A stretch of DNA of 64,000 nucleotides from Winogradskyella pelagia (GTDB lineage Bacteria; Bacteroidota; Bacteroidia; Flavobacteriales; Flavobacteriaceae). The stretch's first letter is position 1; each line of letters starts with the position of its first letter. This document shows positions 8,669 through 15,517 of the stretch, in pieces. The DNA lies in the NCBI RefSeq assembly GCF_017581965.1, contig NZ_JAGEVF010000008.1, forward strand, positions 62,001 through 126,000. Direction: 5' to 3'. The translations under genes were made by a program, and so were the position numbers. The notes under the pieces are model-generated. The model saw nothing but the letters and a program-made list of their open reading frames with translations. It ran no database searches and was not told where the DNA came from.

Positions 8669-9322
8669 ATGTTTCATAAAGAAGGACACAAAATCATTTT
8701 TATAACACTTGTCTTTGTCGTAGGGTCATTTTTTTTAATTGATGAGTTTATAACTGATGAGTGGTTTAGAAAGGGCTTAATGATTATAATTCTTGTTTTC
8801 TTCATTCTAATTTTACAGTTTTTTAGAAATCCGAAACGTAATACTCATATAAATGAAAACAACGTTTTATCTCCAGTAGATGGCAAAGTTGTAGTGATTG
8901 AGGAGGTTGAAGAAAGTGAATTCTTTAAAGATAAGCGTATTCAGGTTTCCGTTTTTATGTCGCCCCTTAATGTTCACGTAACAAGACACCCTGTGAGTGG
9001 ATCAGTTTCTTATAGTAAATACCACCCAGGAAAATATTTGGTGGCTTGGCACCCTAAAGCAAGTGAGGAAAATGAGCGGACAACCGTTGTCGTAGAAAAT
9101 AATAGTACCGGTCCTATTCTTTACAGACAAATTGCAGGAGCCTTGGCCAGGCGAATTGTTAACTATGCAAAAATTAACACTGCTGTAAAGCAAGGTTCTG
9201 ATTCAGGTTTTATTAAATTTGGCTCACGTGTTGACGTATTTTTGCCCTTAAATTCCGAAATTAAGGTCACCCTTAATCAAAAGGTAAGAGGTGGAGAAAC
9301 AATTATAGCAGAGATGTCATGA
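8669..9322 (+). CDS. psd: Phosphatidylserine decarboxylase proenzyme (short form)
   Basis: A 217-residue membrane-associated enzyme converting phosphatidylserine to phosphatidylethanolamine, the main flavobacterial phospholipid. Two hydrophobic segments (about 9-25 and 36-52) anchor it. The core S-P-V-D-G-K-V-V (68-75) and H-V-T-R-H-P (103-108) precede the self-cleavage site Gly185-Ser186 in F-I-K-F-G-S-R-V-D-V; cleavage turns Ser186 into the pyruvoyl cofactor. This is the short FGS-type PSD, about 100 residues shorter than the E. coli enzyme. Its stop overlaps the next ATG by four bases. Confidence 0.93.
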   Translation: MFHKEGHKIIFITLVFVVGSFFLIDEFITDEWFRKGLMIIILVFFILILQFFRNPKRNTHINENNVLSPVDGKVVVIEEVEESEFFKDKRIQVSVFMSPLNVHVTRHPVSGSVSYSKYHPGKYLVAWHPKASEENERTTVVVENNSTGPILYRQIAGALARRIVNYAKINTAVKQGSDSGFIKFGSRVDVFLPLNSEIKVTLNQKVRGGETIIAEMS

Positions 9323-9585
9323 CTTCCGAAGAACTCGAAAAATTATTTCAAGAAGCCGTTAAGAGAGTAAACGACCATACGGAACCATTTCCTGCAGATT
9401 TTTTGTTACGCCTTTATGCCTACTATAAAAAAGCTACCAATGATTACGGACGTCCTAATAGTAAAAAGCCTATTATAAATGCCTTTAAGACCAATGCTTT
9501 GTTTCAAGTTCAGGACATCAGTGAAGATGAAGCAAAAAAGGAATATATAGCGCTGGTAAAAAACTATTTTCTCTATAGAAAATAA
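9319..9585 (+). CDS. Acyl-CoA-binding protein
   Basis: An 88-residue soluble protein of the ACBP family, a four-helix bundle carrying long-chain acyl-CoA. The diagnostic L-R-L-Y-A-Y-Y-K-K-A-T-x-x-D-Y-G motif (residues 30-43) is present, along with the family's C-terminal E-A-K-K-E-Y-I segment. ACBP is mainly eukaryotic but is found in Bacteroidetes. The four-base overlap with psd suggests a lipid-synthesis role, delivering acyl-CoA. Last gene of the operon. Confidence 0.88.
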   Translation: MTSEELEKLFQEAVKRVNDHTEPFPADFLLRLYAYYKKATNDYGRPNSKKPIINAFKTNALFQVQDISEDEAKKEYIALVKNYFLYRK

Positions 9586-9635
9586 CCTAGTTTTTACCTA
9601 AACAAAGTAAGAATCTAAACTAAGGCTATTTAGAT

Positions 9636-10319
9636 TTAATCAATTGCCTTAGGCAAATGAATCCCGTTTCTTAAAATTAAAACCCCCATAATTAGAGCCC
9701 AAACCACTTTAATATGGAATAATGGTTTATAAATTTCAAAATTATCTGGGATGGCTAAAATAATGCCCATTGCGGCCAAACCAAAAAGCAAGGTAAAAAC
9801 CCCTAATAATTTATTGACCATATGCCATTTTAAAAATGCGAATCCCAAAAGTACAAATCCTACTCCCGAAAAAATTCTTCCAAACCTAATAAAGCAAGTT
9901 ACATATTGATTAGTGTATAATATATCTCGCATAAAAGTGTCAATTTCTGCAGCAGATTTTCCAGCTGTTTCACCAACACCCCAAGCGCCAAAATTATAAA
10001 AATATGCATTCGCTATGGCCAAGGTAAAGGTTCCTATTATTATCATGCCTGCACCAGGCAAAATCAGTACCCTAAAAGGTCGTCTTGCTGCTACAGATAC
10101 AAGTGCAAATAAAGCAATACCAAGAGTTACCCAACCAAATATATGAATACGATACATCCATATCCAGGTCCAAACATTTTCGCCTATTGCTTCAAAATCT
10201 GAAGCTTTTATGTATTCTCCTATATGATGCGGAGACAATGCCCAACCCAACCACAATAAAAGTGAAGCCAATAGAAAAGACCACCCAACTACCTTAGTTT
10301 CAAAATCTTTATGAATCAT
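9636..10319 (-). CDS. Six-TM integral membrane protein of unknown function
   Basis: A 227-residue protein I do not recognise. Six hydrophobic helices are visible (about 11-28, 57-78, 84-106, 147-164, 169-191 and 203-217). Notable polar residues are a W-x-W-M-Y-R-I-H-I segment (52-60), His31-His32 after TM1 and a C-F-I-R-F-G-R stretch before TM4. There is no signal peptide or cofactor motif. It is divergent from the membrane protein at 10444 across a 124-base gap that holds a perfect ATGTAAC-N4-GTTACAT palindrome, so it may belong to the same regulon. A role as a small-molecule or respiratory membrane protein is possible but unsupported. Confidence 0.6.
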   Translation of the reverse strand: MIHKDFETKVVGWSFLLASLLLWLGWALSPHHIGEYIKASDFEAIGENVWTWIWMYRIHIFGWVTLGIALFALVSVAARRPFRVLILPGAGMIIIGTFTLAIANAYFYNFGAWGVGETAGKSAAEIDTFMRDILYTNQYVTCFIRFGRIFSGVGFVLLGFAFLKWHMVNKLLGVFTLLFGLAAMGIILAIPDNFEIYKPLFHIKVVWALIMGVLILRNGIHLPKAID

Positions 10320-10372
10320 AACCTTATTAATTTTCGATAATTCTTCAAGCTATTGCTTTAATTTATCTGTTT

Positions 10373-10390
10373 ATGTAACTTTTGTTACAT
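10373..10390. promoter_or_regulatory. Palindromic operator, site 1 (CRP/FNR-like)
   Basis: ATGTAACTTTTGTTACAT is a perfect inverted repeat with 7-bp arms and a 4-base spacer. It has the geometry of CRP/FNR-superfamily sites. The centre is 62.5 bases before the TTG start at 10444. A -7-like TATTTTTA lies at 10412-10419, which would put the site near -42, the usual activator position. The same palindrome recurs at 11947-11966. Confidence 0.7.
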
Positions 10391-10443
10391 TACAGGAAAA
10401 GAATGATCAATTATTTTTAGAGATATTTAAGAATTAGACGGGA

Positions 10444-11460
10444 TTGCAGTACAATAATAAATTAATAATCAATAGACTGACAGCATTGTGGGCTCTCAAC
10501 GAATGTGGCATAGGCGGTTTTATGCACGCCTTTAGCTCACCATTTACGGGTATTATTGTTGGCGGTGTTTCCATATTGCTCATAACCCTTATTGCTTCTT
10601 ACGCTAAAAATTTACGCTCAACACTAATTAAAGCCTTAATTATTGTATTACTGGTGAAGCTCAGTGTAAGCCCTCATTCACCTCTACCTGCATATTTAGC
10701 CGTTTCTTTTCAAGGAATTTTAGGAATAATCTTATTTAGTTTATTACCTGTGAACAGGGTAACAATAGTTTTACTAGGAGTTCTTACCTATTTAGAATCT
10801 GCTCTTCAAAAAGTTATTGTTTTAACCATAATATATGGTCAATCCCTTTGGAACGCTATTGATAGCTACGGCGCATGGATTAGCACTAAATTCAATTCCT
10901 TGGCTCTTAATATATCTTCCAAACATTTAATATTGGTTTATTTAATATTTTATGGCGTCTCGGGTTTTCTTGCGGGGTTGCTCATTCTAAGAGTTTATAA
11001 GGCTGTCCACTCTATAAAACTGCCCAATAATTTTAACCCACCAGTTTTAGATATAGCAACGGACCCTAAGACAAAACATCCTAAGAAGAAAAGGAAGTTA
11101 ATCTTGTTTTGGTGTATTACTGTAGTAGTAATTTTACTTCCTTTAATATTCTTTAATAGTAATAATAATAATAATGGATGGAAAACAGGTTTATATGTTG
11201 TCGCCAGAAGTTTAATAATTATAGGCACCTGGTATATTATACTTGGCCCATTGACTCTTAAATTACTTAATAAATTTTTACAGAAAAGACGCTCACAATA
11301 CCAGACAGAATTGCAACAGACACTTTTGTTATTACCACATTTAAAATCAATAGTAAATTATGTTTGGAAAGAGAGCAAATCCTTAAAAGGCCTAAATCGA
11401 GTCCAGTATTTTATTTCAAGAAGTATTGTATACAGCTTTCACTTTAAAACTTCAAAATAA
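10444..11460 (+). CDS. Polytopic membrane protein paired with a THEP1-like NTPase
   Basis: A 338-residue inner-membrane protein of unknown function. Seven hydrophobic segments can be drawn (about 34-54, 60-75, 83-101, 105-123, 162-184, 219-238 and 252-272), with a basic cytoplasmic loop (K-H-P-K-K-K-R-K, about 211-218) and a charged C-terminal tail. Apparently conserved parts are W-A-L-N-E-C-G-I-G-G-F-M-H-A-F at the N-terminus and S-P-H-S-P-L-P-A-Y-L-A-V (76-87). The TTG start is preferred because the next ATG (residue 27) would remove this N-terminal block. The stop TAA directly abuts the TTG of the NTPase gene, so the two probably work together. Transport of an anion or cofactor precursor is a guess from context. 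An in-frame run of five AAT codons encodes an Asn tract near residue 240. Confidence 0.65.
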   Translation: MQYNNKLIINRLTALWALNECGIGGFMHAFSSPFTGIIVGGVSILLITLIASYAKNLRSTLIKALIIVLLVKLSVSPHSPLPAYLAVSFQGILGIILFSLLPVNRVTIVLLGVLTYLESALQKVIVLTIIYGQSLWNAIDSYGAWISTKFNSLALNISSKHLILVYLIFYGVSGFLAGLLILRVYKAVHSIKLPNNFNPPVLDIATDPKTKHPKKKRKLILFWCITVVVILLPLIFFNSNNNNNGWKTGLYVVARSLIIIGTWYIILGPLTLKLLNKFLQKRRSQYQTELQQTLLLLPHLKSIVNYVWKESKSLKGLNRVQYFISRSIVYSFHFKTSK

Positions 11461-11946
11461 TTGATACACTTATTAGTAGGGCAAATAGAAACGGGAAAGA
11501 GTACTGCGCTCATAAATTGGATTAAGGGAAAAACAAATGTTTACGGCATATTGAGCCCTGTTGATGATAACAAGAAGAGGGGGTTTTTTAACATTGAAAC
11601 CAAAGAAAAGTTTGCCATGCAAGCAGACTCGGAAGAAGAAAACGTTATTTCTATTGGCCGGTACCATTTCTACAAATCAGCTTTTAAAATGGCCAATTCA
11701 ATTATAATCCAAAATGTCAAAACCAAAAGTGCAGGATACATTATTATAGATGAATTAGGAAAATTAGAATTAAAATCTCAAGGACTTCATGCATCAGCAC
11801 TGACGGCAATTGAAAAAACTAGAAATAATAAAAAACTGCACACTATTCTTGTTGTTCGAGACTATTTATTAGAAAATATAAAAAACCACTACAAGATTAC
11901 AAACGGTAACGTATTAACCATATCCAGTCTGTCTTCCTTAGGTTAA
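11461..11946 (+). CDS. THEP1-like P-loop nucleoside triphosphatase
   Basis: A 161-residue cytoplasmic NTPase. The P-loop GQIETGKST lies at residues 7-15 and the Walker B motif I-I-I-D-E-L-G-K-L-E-L at about 98-108; the DE(I/L)GK(M/L)EL form is the signature of the THEP1/DUF265 family of NTPases. The TTG start follows the upstream stop with no spacer, and an ATG start would lie beyond the P-loop, so TTG is needed. In vitro, THEP1 proteins hydrolyse NTPs slowly and their biological role is unknown. Fusion-like coupling with the membrane protein suggests it energises or regulates that protein. It is followed by the second palindrome and the sulfite oxidase gene. Confidence 0.75.
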   Translation: MIHLLVGQIETGKSTALINWIKGKTNVYGILSPVDDNKKRGFFNIETKEKFAMQADSEEENVISIGRYHFYKSAFKMANSIIIQNVKTKSAGYIIIDELGKLELKSQGLHASALTAIEKTRNNKKLHTILVVRDYLLENIKNHYKITNGNVLTISSLSSLG

Positions 11947-11966
11947 TATGTAACATTAGTTACATA
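11947..11966. promoter_or_regulatory. Palindromic operator, site 2 (CRP/FNR-like)
   Basis: TATGTAACATTAGTTACATA is a perfect inverted repeat with 8-bp arms and a 4-base spacer, starting directly after the NTPase stop codon and centred 71.5 bases before the TTG of the sulfite oxidase gene. It shares ATGTAAC-N4-GTTACAT with the site at 10373-10390. An internal promoter for the sulfite genes controlled by the same factor is the simplest reading. Confidence 0.75.
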
Positions 11967-12027
11967 AGAATTGAGTAAAAATGATTAATTTATAAAGTTA
12001 ATGTGTTAGTGTTAAATTTATAGTATT

Positions 12028-13248
12028 TTGAAGAGAAGAGATTTTGTTAAGAAAGCGACATTAAGTTCTTTTGCTGCTTTAATTGGCGCCGAAATTGTTT
12101 TTGGCTCTAAAATGTATGACGGATACACGCCAATTGCTTTGCAAGATCCGGATCCATTCAAACTTTTTAACAAACATAAAGACATGGTTGTTCTTAATGA
12201 TAAGCCATGGAATATCGAAGCTCAAGCACATTTATTGGACGACAAAATTACCCCTAATTCCAGTATGTTCGTTAGAAATAATGGACTAATTCCAGAAAAT
12301 ATTGATATTAAGAGCTGGACACTTACTATTGATGGAGAGTCTGTAAAAAAAACAAAAACCTATACTTTACAGGAACTTAAAGCAAACTTTAAACAATATA
12401 CTTATCAATTAACCATAGAGTGCGGTGGTAATGGCAGAGCTGAATTTGACCCACCCGCTAAAGGTAACCAATGGACGGTTGGTGCTGTTCATTGTGCCTC
12501 ATGGACTGGTGTTAGACTAAGAGACATCCTTGAAGATACAGGAATTAAAAATGATGCGGTTTACATTGGCTTTCATGCTGCCGACCAACACCTTAGCAGA
12601 GACCCTAAAAAGGAGGCAATTTCAAGAGGTTGTCCCGTGGCTAAAGCTGTTCAAGACGAAACCTTATTAGCATTTCAAATGAATGGTAAAGATATTCCTC
12701 TTGTGCATGGTTATCCTTTAAGGTTAGTTGCTGGCGGATGGCCGGCATCCGTATCTGGAAAGTGGGTAAATCGGATTAGTATTCGCAATAAAATACATGA
12801 TGGTGCAAAAATGAATGGTACTGCCTACAGAGTCCCTTGTGAACCCGTTGAGCCAGGTGCAAAAGTAAAGGATGAAGATATGTGCATCATAGAATCTATG
12901 CCTGTAAAATCATTGATTACTTATCCAAAATCTGGTGCTATGATTAACAAAGGAAAAAAACTGAATATTAGAGGTCATGCTTGGGCCGGAGAATTAGAAG
13001 TAATAAAAGTAGAATACTCAATAGACTTTGGTGCAACATGGCAAGGCTGCACTCTTGAATCACCAGTTAATAGATTAGCTTGGCAACATTTTTCAGCATC
13101 AGTTGATTTTCCAAAAAAAGGATATTATGAAGTTTGGGCAAAGGCCACCGACTCTCTCGGCGTGTCACAACCTATGATTTTACCTGGGTGGAATCCAAAA
13201 GGCTATTTAAACAACGCCTGTCATAGAATTGCTGTTAAGGTTAAATAA
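12028..13248 (+). CDS. Sulfite oxidase-family molybdopterin oxidoreductase (SorA/SoxC-like), Tat-exported
   Basis: A 406-residue periplasmic molybdoenzyme. It begins with a twin-arginine signal (K-R-R-D-F-V-K-K followed by a hydrophobic stretch), which fixes the TTG start at 12028. The molybdopterin domain carries the Mo-ligating Cys132 in T-I-E-C-G-G-N-G-R, and the conserved block V-H-G-Y-P-L-R-L-V-x-x-G-W-P (227-239). The C-terminal part (about 285-406) is the Ig-like Mo-co dimerisation domain. Enzymes of this family oxidise sulfite to sulfate and pass electrons to cytochrome c. The stop overlaps the ATG of a cytochrome c gene by one base (TAATG), as in SorAB systems. Sulfite is the likely but unproven substrate. 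Confidence 0.88.
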   Translation: MKRRDFVKKATLSSFAALIGAEIVFGSKMYDGYTPIALQDPDPFKLFNKHKDMVVLNDKPWNIEAQAHLLDDKITPNSSMFVRNNGLIPENIDIKSWTLTIDGESVKKTKTYTLQELKANFKQYTYQLTIECGGNGRAEFDPPAKGNQWTVGAVHCASWTGVRLRDILEDTGIKNDAVYIGFHAADQHLSRDPKKEAISRGCPVAKAVQDETLLAFQMNGKDIPLVHGYPLRLVAGGWPASVSGKWVNRISIRNKIHDGAKMNGTAYRVPCEPVEPGAKVKDEDMCIIESMPVKSLITYPKSGAMINKGKKLNIRGHAWAGELEVIKVEYSIDFGATWQGCTLESPVNRLAWQHFSASVDFPKKGYYEVWAKATDSLGVSQPMILPGWNPKGYLNNACHRIAVKVK

Positions 13249-13721
13249 TGAAAAAAGACAATACATTCAGTGCACAAATTAAGACCATCTACAAGATGTT
13301 AATGGCATTATTCTCATTGTTTGTTGTTGCCGGTGGTGGACTAGTTTATTATGCAAATAATCCAACAGCCTTCAATTTTAATTCTGAAAATAAAACTGTT
13401 TCTACTGTCCCTTTAGAGGTTGATGAAGATTTAATCGTTGATGGCATTCATATTAGAACCGGCTTAGTTGATGACCAAGGTTTAATGGTTGTTGTTAATA
13501 ATTGTACAAATTGCCACTCAGCCAAATTAGTAACACAAAACAGAATGAATGCTGAGCGCTGGAATTCCACAATAAAATGGATGCAAGAGACTCAGAACTT
13601 GTGGGACTTAGGAAAAAACCAAGAAATTATAGTCAATTATTTAGTAAAAAATTATCCGCCTAAAGCGAAAGGTAGGCGGATGGCATTGTCTGGCATAGAG
13701 TGGTATGAGTTGGAAGATTAA
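13248..13721 (+). CDS. Membrane-anchored mono-haem cytochrome c (SorB-like)
   Basis: A 157-residue protein with one N-terminal membrane segment (about 16-35) and a periplasmic domain holding a single haem c motif C-T-N-C-H (Cys86, Cys89, His90). Met100 or Met112 could be the distal ligand. Translational overlap with the sulfite oxidase gene indicates that it is the electron acceptor of that enzyme, delivering electrons to the terminal oxidase. The last 17 bases overlap the start of the rhodanese gene. The SorB assignment rests on gene order plus the haem motif, not on close recognition of the sequence. Confidence 0.8.
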   Translation: MKKDNTFSAQIKTIYKMLMALFSLFVVAGGGLVYYANNPTAFNFNSENKTVSTVPLEVDEDLIVDGIHIRTGLVDDQGLMVVVNNCTNCHSAKLVTQNRMNAERWNSTIKWMQETQNLWDLGKNQEIIVNYLVKNYPPKAKGRRMALSGIEWYELED

Positions 13722-14616
13722 AATAGCCGTATTGACCATTTTGTTTTGGTCTTGTAAAGAACATCGTGCATCGGATACATTAGCATCTTATGGTGATTAT
13801 GTCATAGAAGCAAATGAACTAATGGCTTTAATAGAGCATCCCAATATTAAAATATTAGACTTTAGAAAAAATAACCTTTATAATAAAGGACATATAGCTA
13901 AGGCAATTAATATTTCGAGAGATGATATTGAAGACGGATCGTATCCCTATTCTGGCGTAATGGCTAGAAAAAGTCAAATTGAAGAGTTGTTTAGTAAACT
14001 AGGTATAAACTCCGATGATACTGTTATAGTTTATGATGATAGCGGAATGTGTGAAGCCTCAAGATTATGGTGGATATTGCAGAATTATAATTTTAAAAAT
14101 ATAAAACTACTTAATGGTGGATTTTTATCGTGGGTAGATATAAATGGAGAAACCTCCACTGAAAATCCAGTTATAAAACCTACAAATTTTAAATTTCCAG
14201 CCAATTCATTAATGAATTATTATATTTCAAAGGAAGAACTGTTAGAAGTCCAAAAGAGTAATGTGATAATAATAGATACAAGAACGCTAGATGAGTACTC
14301 AGGCAAACATCAAAAACATGGCGCATCAAAAGCTGGGAGGATTCCAAATAGTATTCACGTGGATTGGGCTGATAATATTTATTTTAACGGTGATAAAAGA
14401 CTGAAACCAATTGAAGAAATTAGAAAAAATTACGATAAATTAGATTTAAAAAATACAGACTTTATAATCTTATATTGCCACAGTGGTGTTCGCTCAGCAC
14501 ATACTACTTTTGTATTGACACAATTATTAGGATTTAAAAATGTAAAAAATTATGATGGATCTTGGGTAGAGTGGAGTTATCATAATGATTTACCTGTTGA
14601 TATTGACATGCTTTAA
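13705..14616 (+). CDS. Tandem rhodanese sulfurtransferase, lipoprotein
   Basis: A 303-residue two-domain rhodanese (thiosulfate/3-mercaptopyruvate sulfurtransferase type). The short N-terminus has a lipobox-like L-F-W-S-C with Cys17, so it is probably a periplasmic lipoprotein beside the sulfite oxidase. The C-terminal domain has the active-site loop C-H-S-G-V-R-S (Cys258). The N-terminal domain has V-Y-D-D-S-G at the equivalent place, with no catalytic Cys, as is usual for the inactive domain in this family. Transfer of sulfane sulfur to sulfite or cyanide, or release of sulfite from thiosulfate, would fit the neighbours. The start overlaps the cytochrome gene by 17 bases. Confidence 0.85.
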   Translation: MSWKIKIAVLTILFWSCKEHRASDTLASYGDYVIEANELMALIEHPNIKILDFRKNNLYNKGHIAKAINISRDDIEDGSYPYSGVMARKSQIEELFSKLGINSDDTVIVYDDSGMCEASRLWWILQNYNFKNIKLLNGGFLSWVDINGETSTENPVIKPTNFKFPANSLMNYYISKEELLEVQKSNVIIIDTRTLDEYSGKHQKHGASKAGRIPNSIHVDWADNIYFNGDKRLKPIEEIRKNYDKLDLKNTDFIILYCHSGVRSAHTTFVLTQLLGFKNVKNYDGSWVEWSYHNDLPVDIDML

Positions 14617-14627
14617 AAAAAAGAGAA

Positions 14628-15503
14628 ATGGAAAATTATTTAGACGCATTTGTAAAAGCCTTTGAAGGCACGCTATCTTGGACCTGGAAATCAATTCTTT
14701 TTGAAGTTCCATGGTACACAAATTATTTTTGGGGACTTATTGTTATTTCTTTAGTCGTATGGCTCTTAGAAATCTTTTTTCCATGGCGAAAAGATCAGGC
14801 TATATTTAGAAAAGATTTCTGGCTAGACGCATTTTATATGTTCTTTAATTTTTTCATTTTCTCCATTGTTATCAGTGGCGTATATCAAATTATAGGTCTT
14901 CTGCTTTCAGAAATAAATATTACTGCTAAAAGTTTAGCTATAATTGATATGTCTAACTGGGCACCAGGCATACAATTATTCGTGTTTTTTATTATCCTAG
15001 ACTTTGTTCAGTGGTTTACACATGTACTTCTTCACAGGTACCGCATACTTTGGAATTTCCATAAAGTCCATCATAGTGTGAAAGAAATGGGCTTTGCGGC
15101 ACATTTAAGGTACCATTGGATGGAAAATATTTTATACAAGCCCTTAAAAACTTTTGGTGTAATGCTCATTGGTGGATTTGAACCAGAGCAAGCATTTATT
15201 GTACACTTTATCGCAATTGCAATCGGGCATTTAAACCACGCTAACATTAAAATTACTTGGGGACCACTTAAGTACATTCTAAATAACCCTGTTATGCATT
15301 TGTACCACCATGCATATCATTTACCTAAGGGTAAACATGGCGTCAATTACGGTATTAGTTTAAGTCTATGGGATTATATATTTAAGACTAATTATATCCC
15401 TGAAGATAGCGGGACAATTGAAATTGGTTTTAAAGGTGACGATAAATTTCCTCAAGACTTCATAGGTCAAAACACCTATGGTTTCGGAAAAAGTAAAAAC
15501 TAA
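14628..15503 (+). CDS. Sterol desaturase / fatty acid hydroxylase family membrane protein
   Basis: A 291-residue integral membrane di-iron protein with at least four hydrophobic segments. The family histidine clusters are complete: H-V-L-L-H (132-136), F-H-K-V-H-H (144-149), H-L-N-H (201-204) and H-L-Y-H-H-A-Y-H (224-231). Such enzymes hydroxylate or desaturate lipids using O2. It lies 11 bases after the rhodanese gene, so it is probably in the same transcript, although a link between lipid hydroxylation and sulfite oxidation is not obvious. It is convergent with the amidinotransferase gene, 14 bases away. The lipid substrate is unknown. Confidence 0.85.
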   Translation: MENYLDAFVKAFEGTLSWTWKSILFEVPWYTNYFWGLIVISLVVWLLEIFFPWRKDQAIFRKDFWLDAFYMFFNFFIFSIVISGVYQIIGLLLSEINITAKSLAIIDMSNWAPGIQLFVFFIILDFVQWFTHVLLHRYRILWNFHKVHHSVKEMGFAAHLRYHWMENILYKPLKTFGVMLIGGFEPEQAFIVHFIAIAIGHLNHANIKITWGPLKYILNNPVMHLYHHAYHLPKGKHGVNYGISLSLWDYIFKTNYIPEDSGTIEIGFKGDDKFPQDFIGQNTYGFGKSKN

Positions 15504-15517
15504 CTTTAAATCGGATT

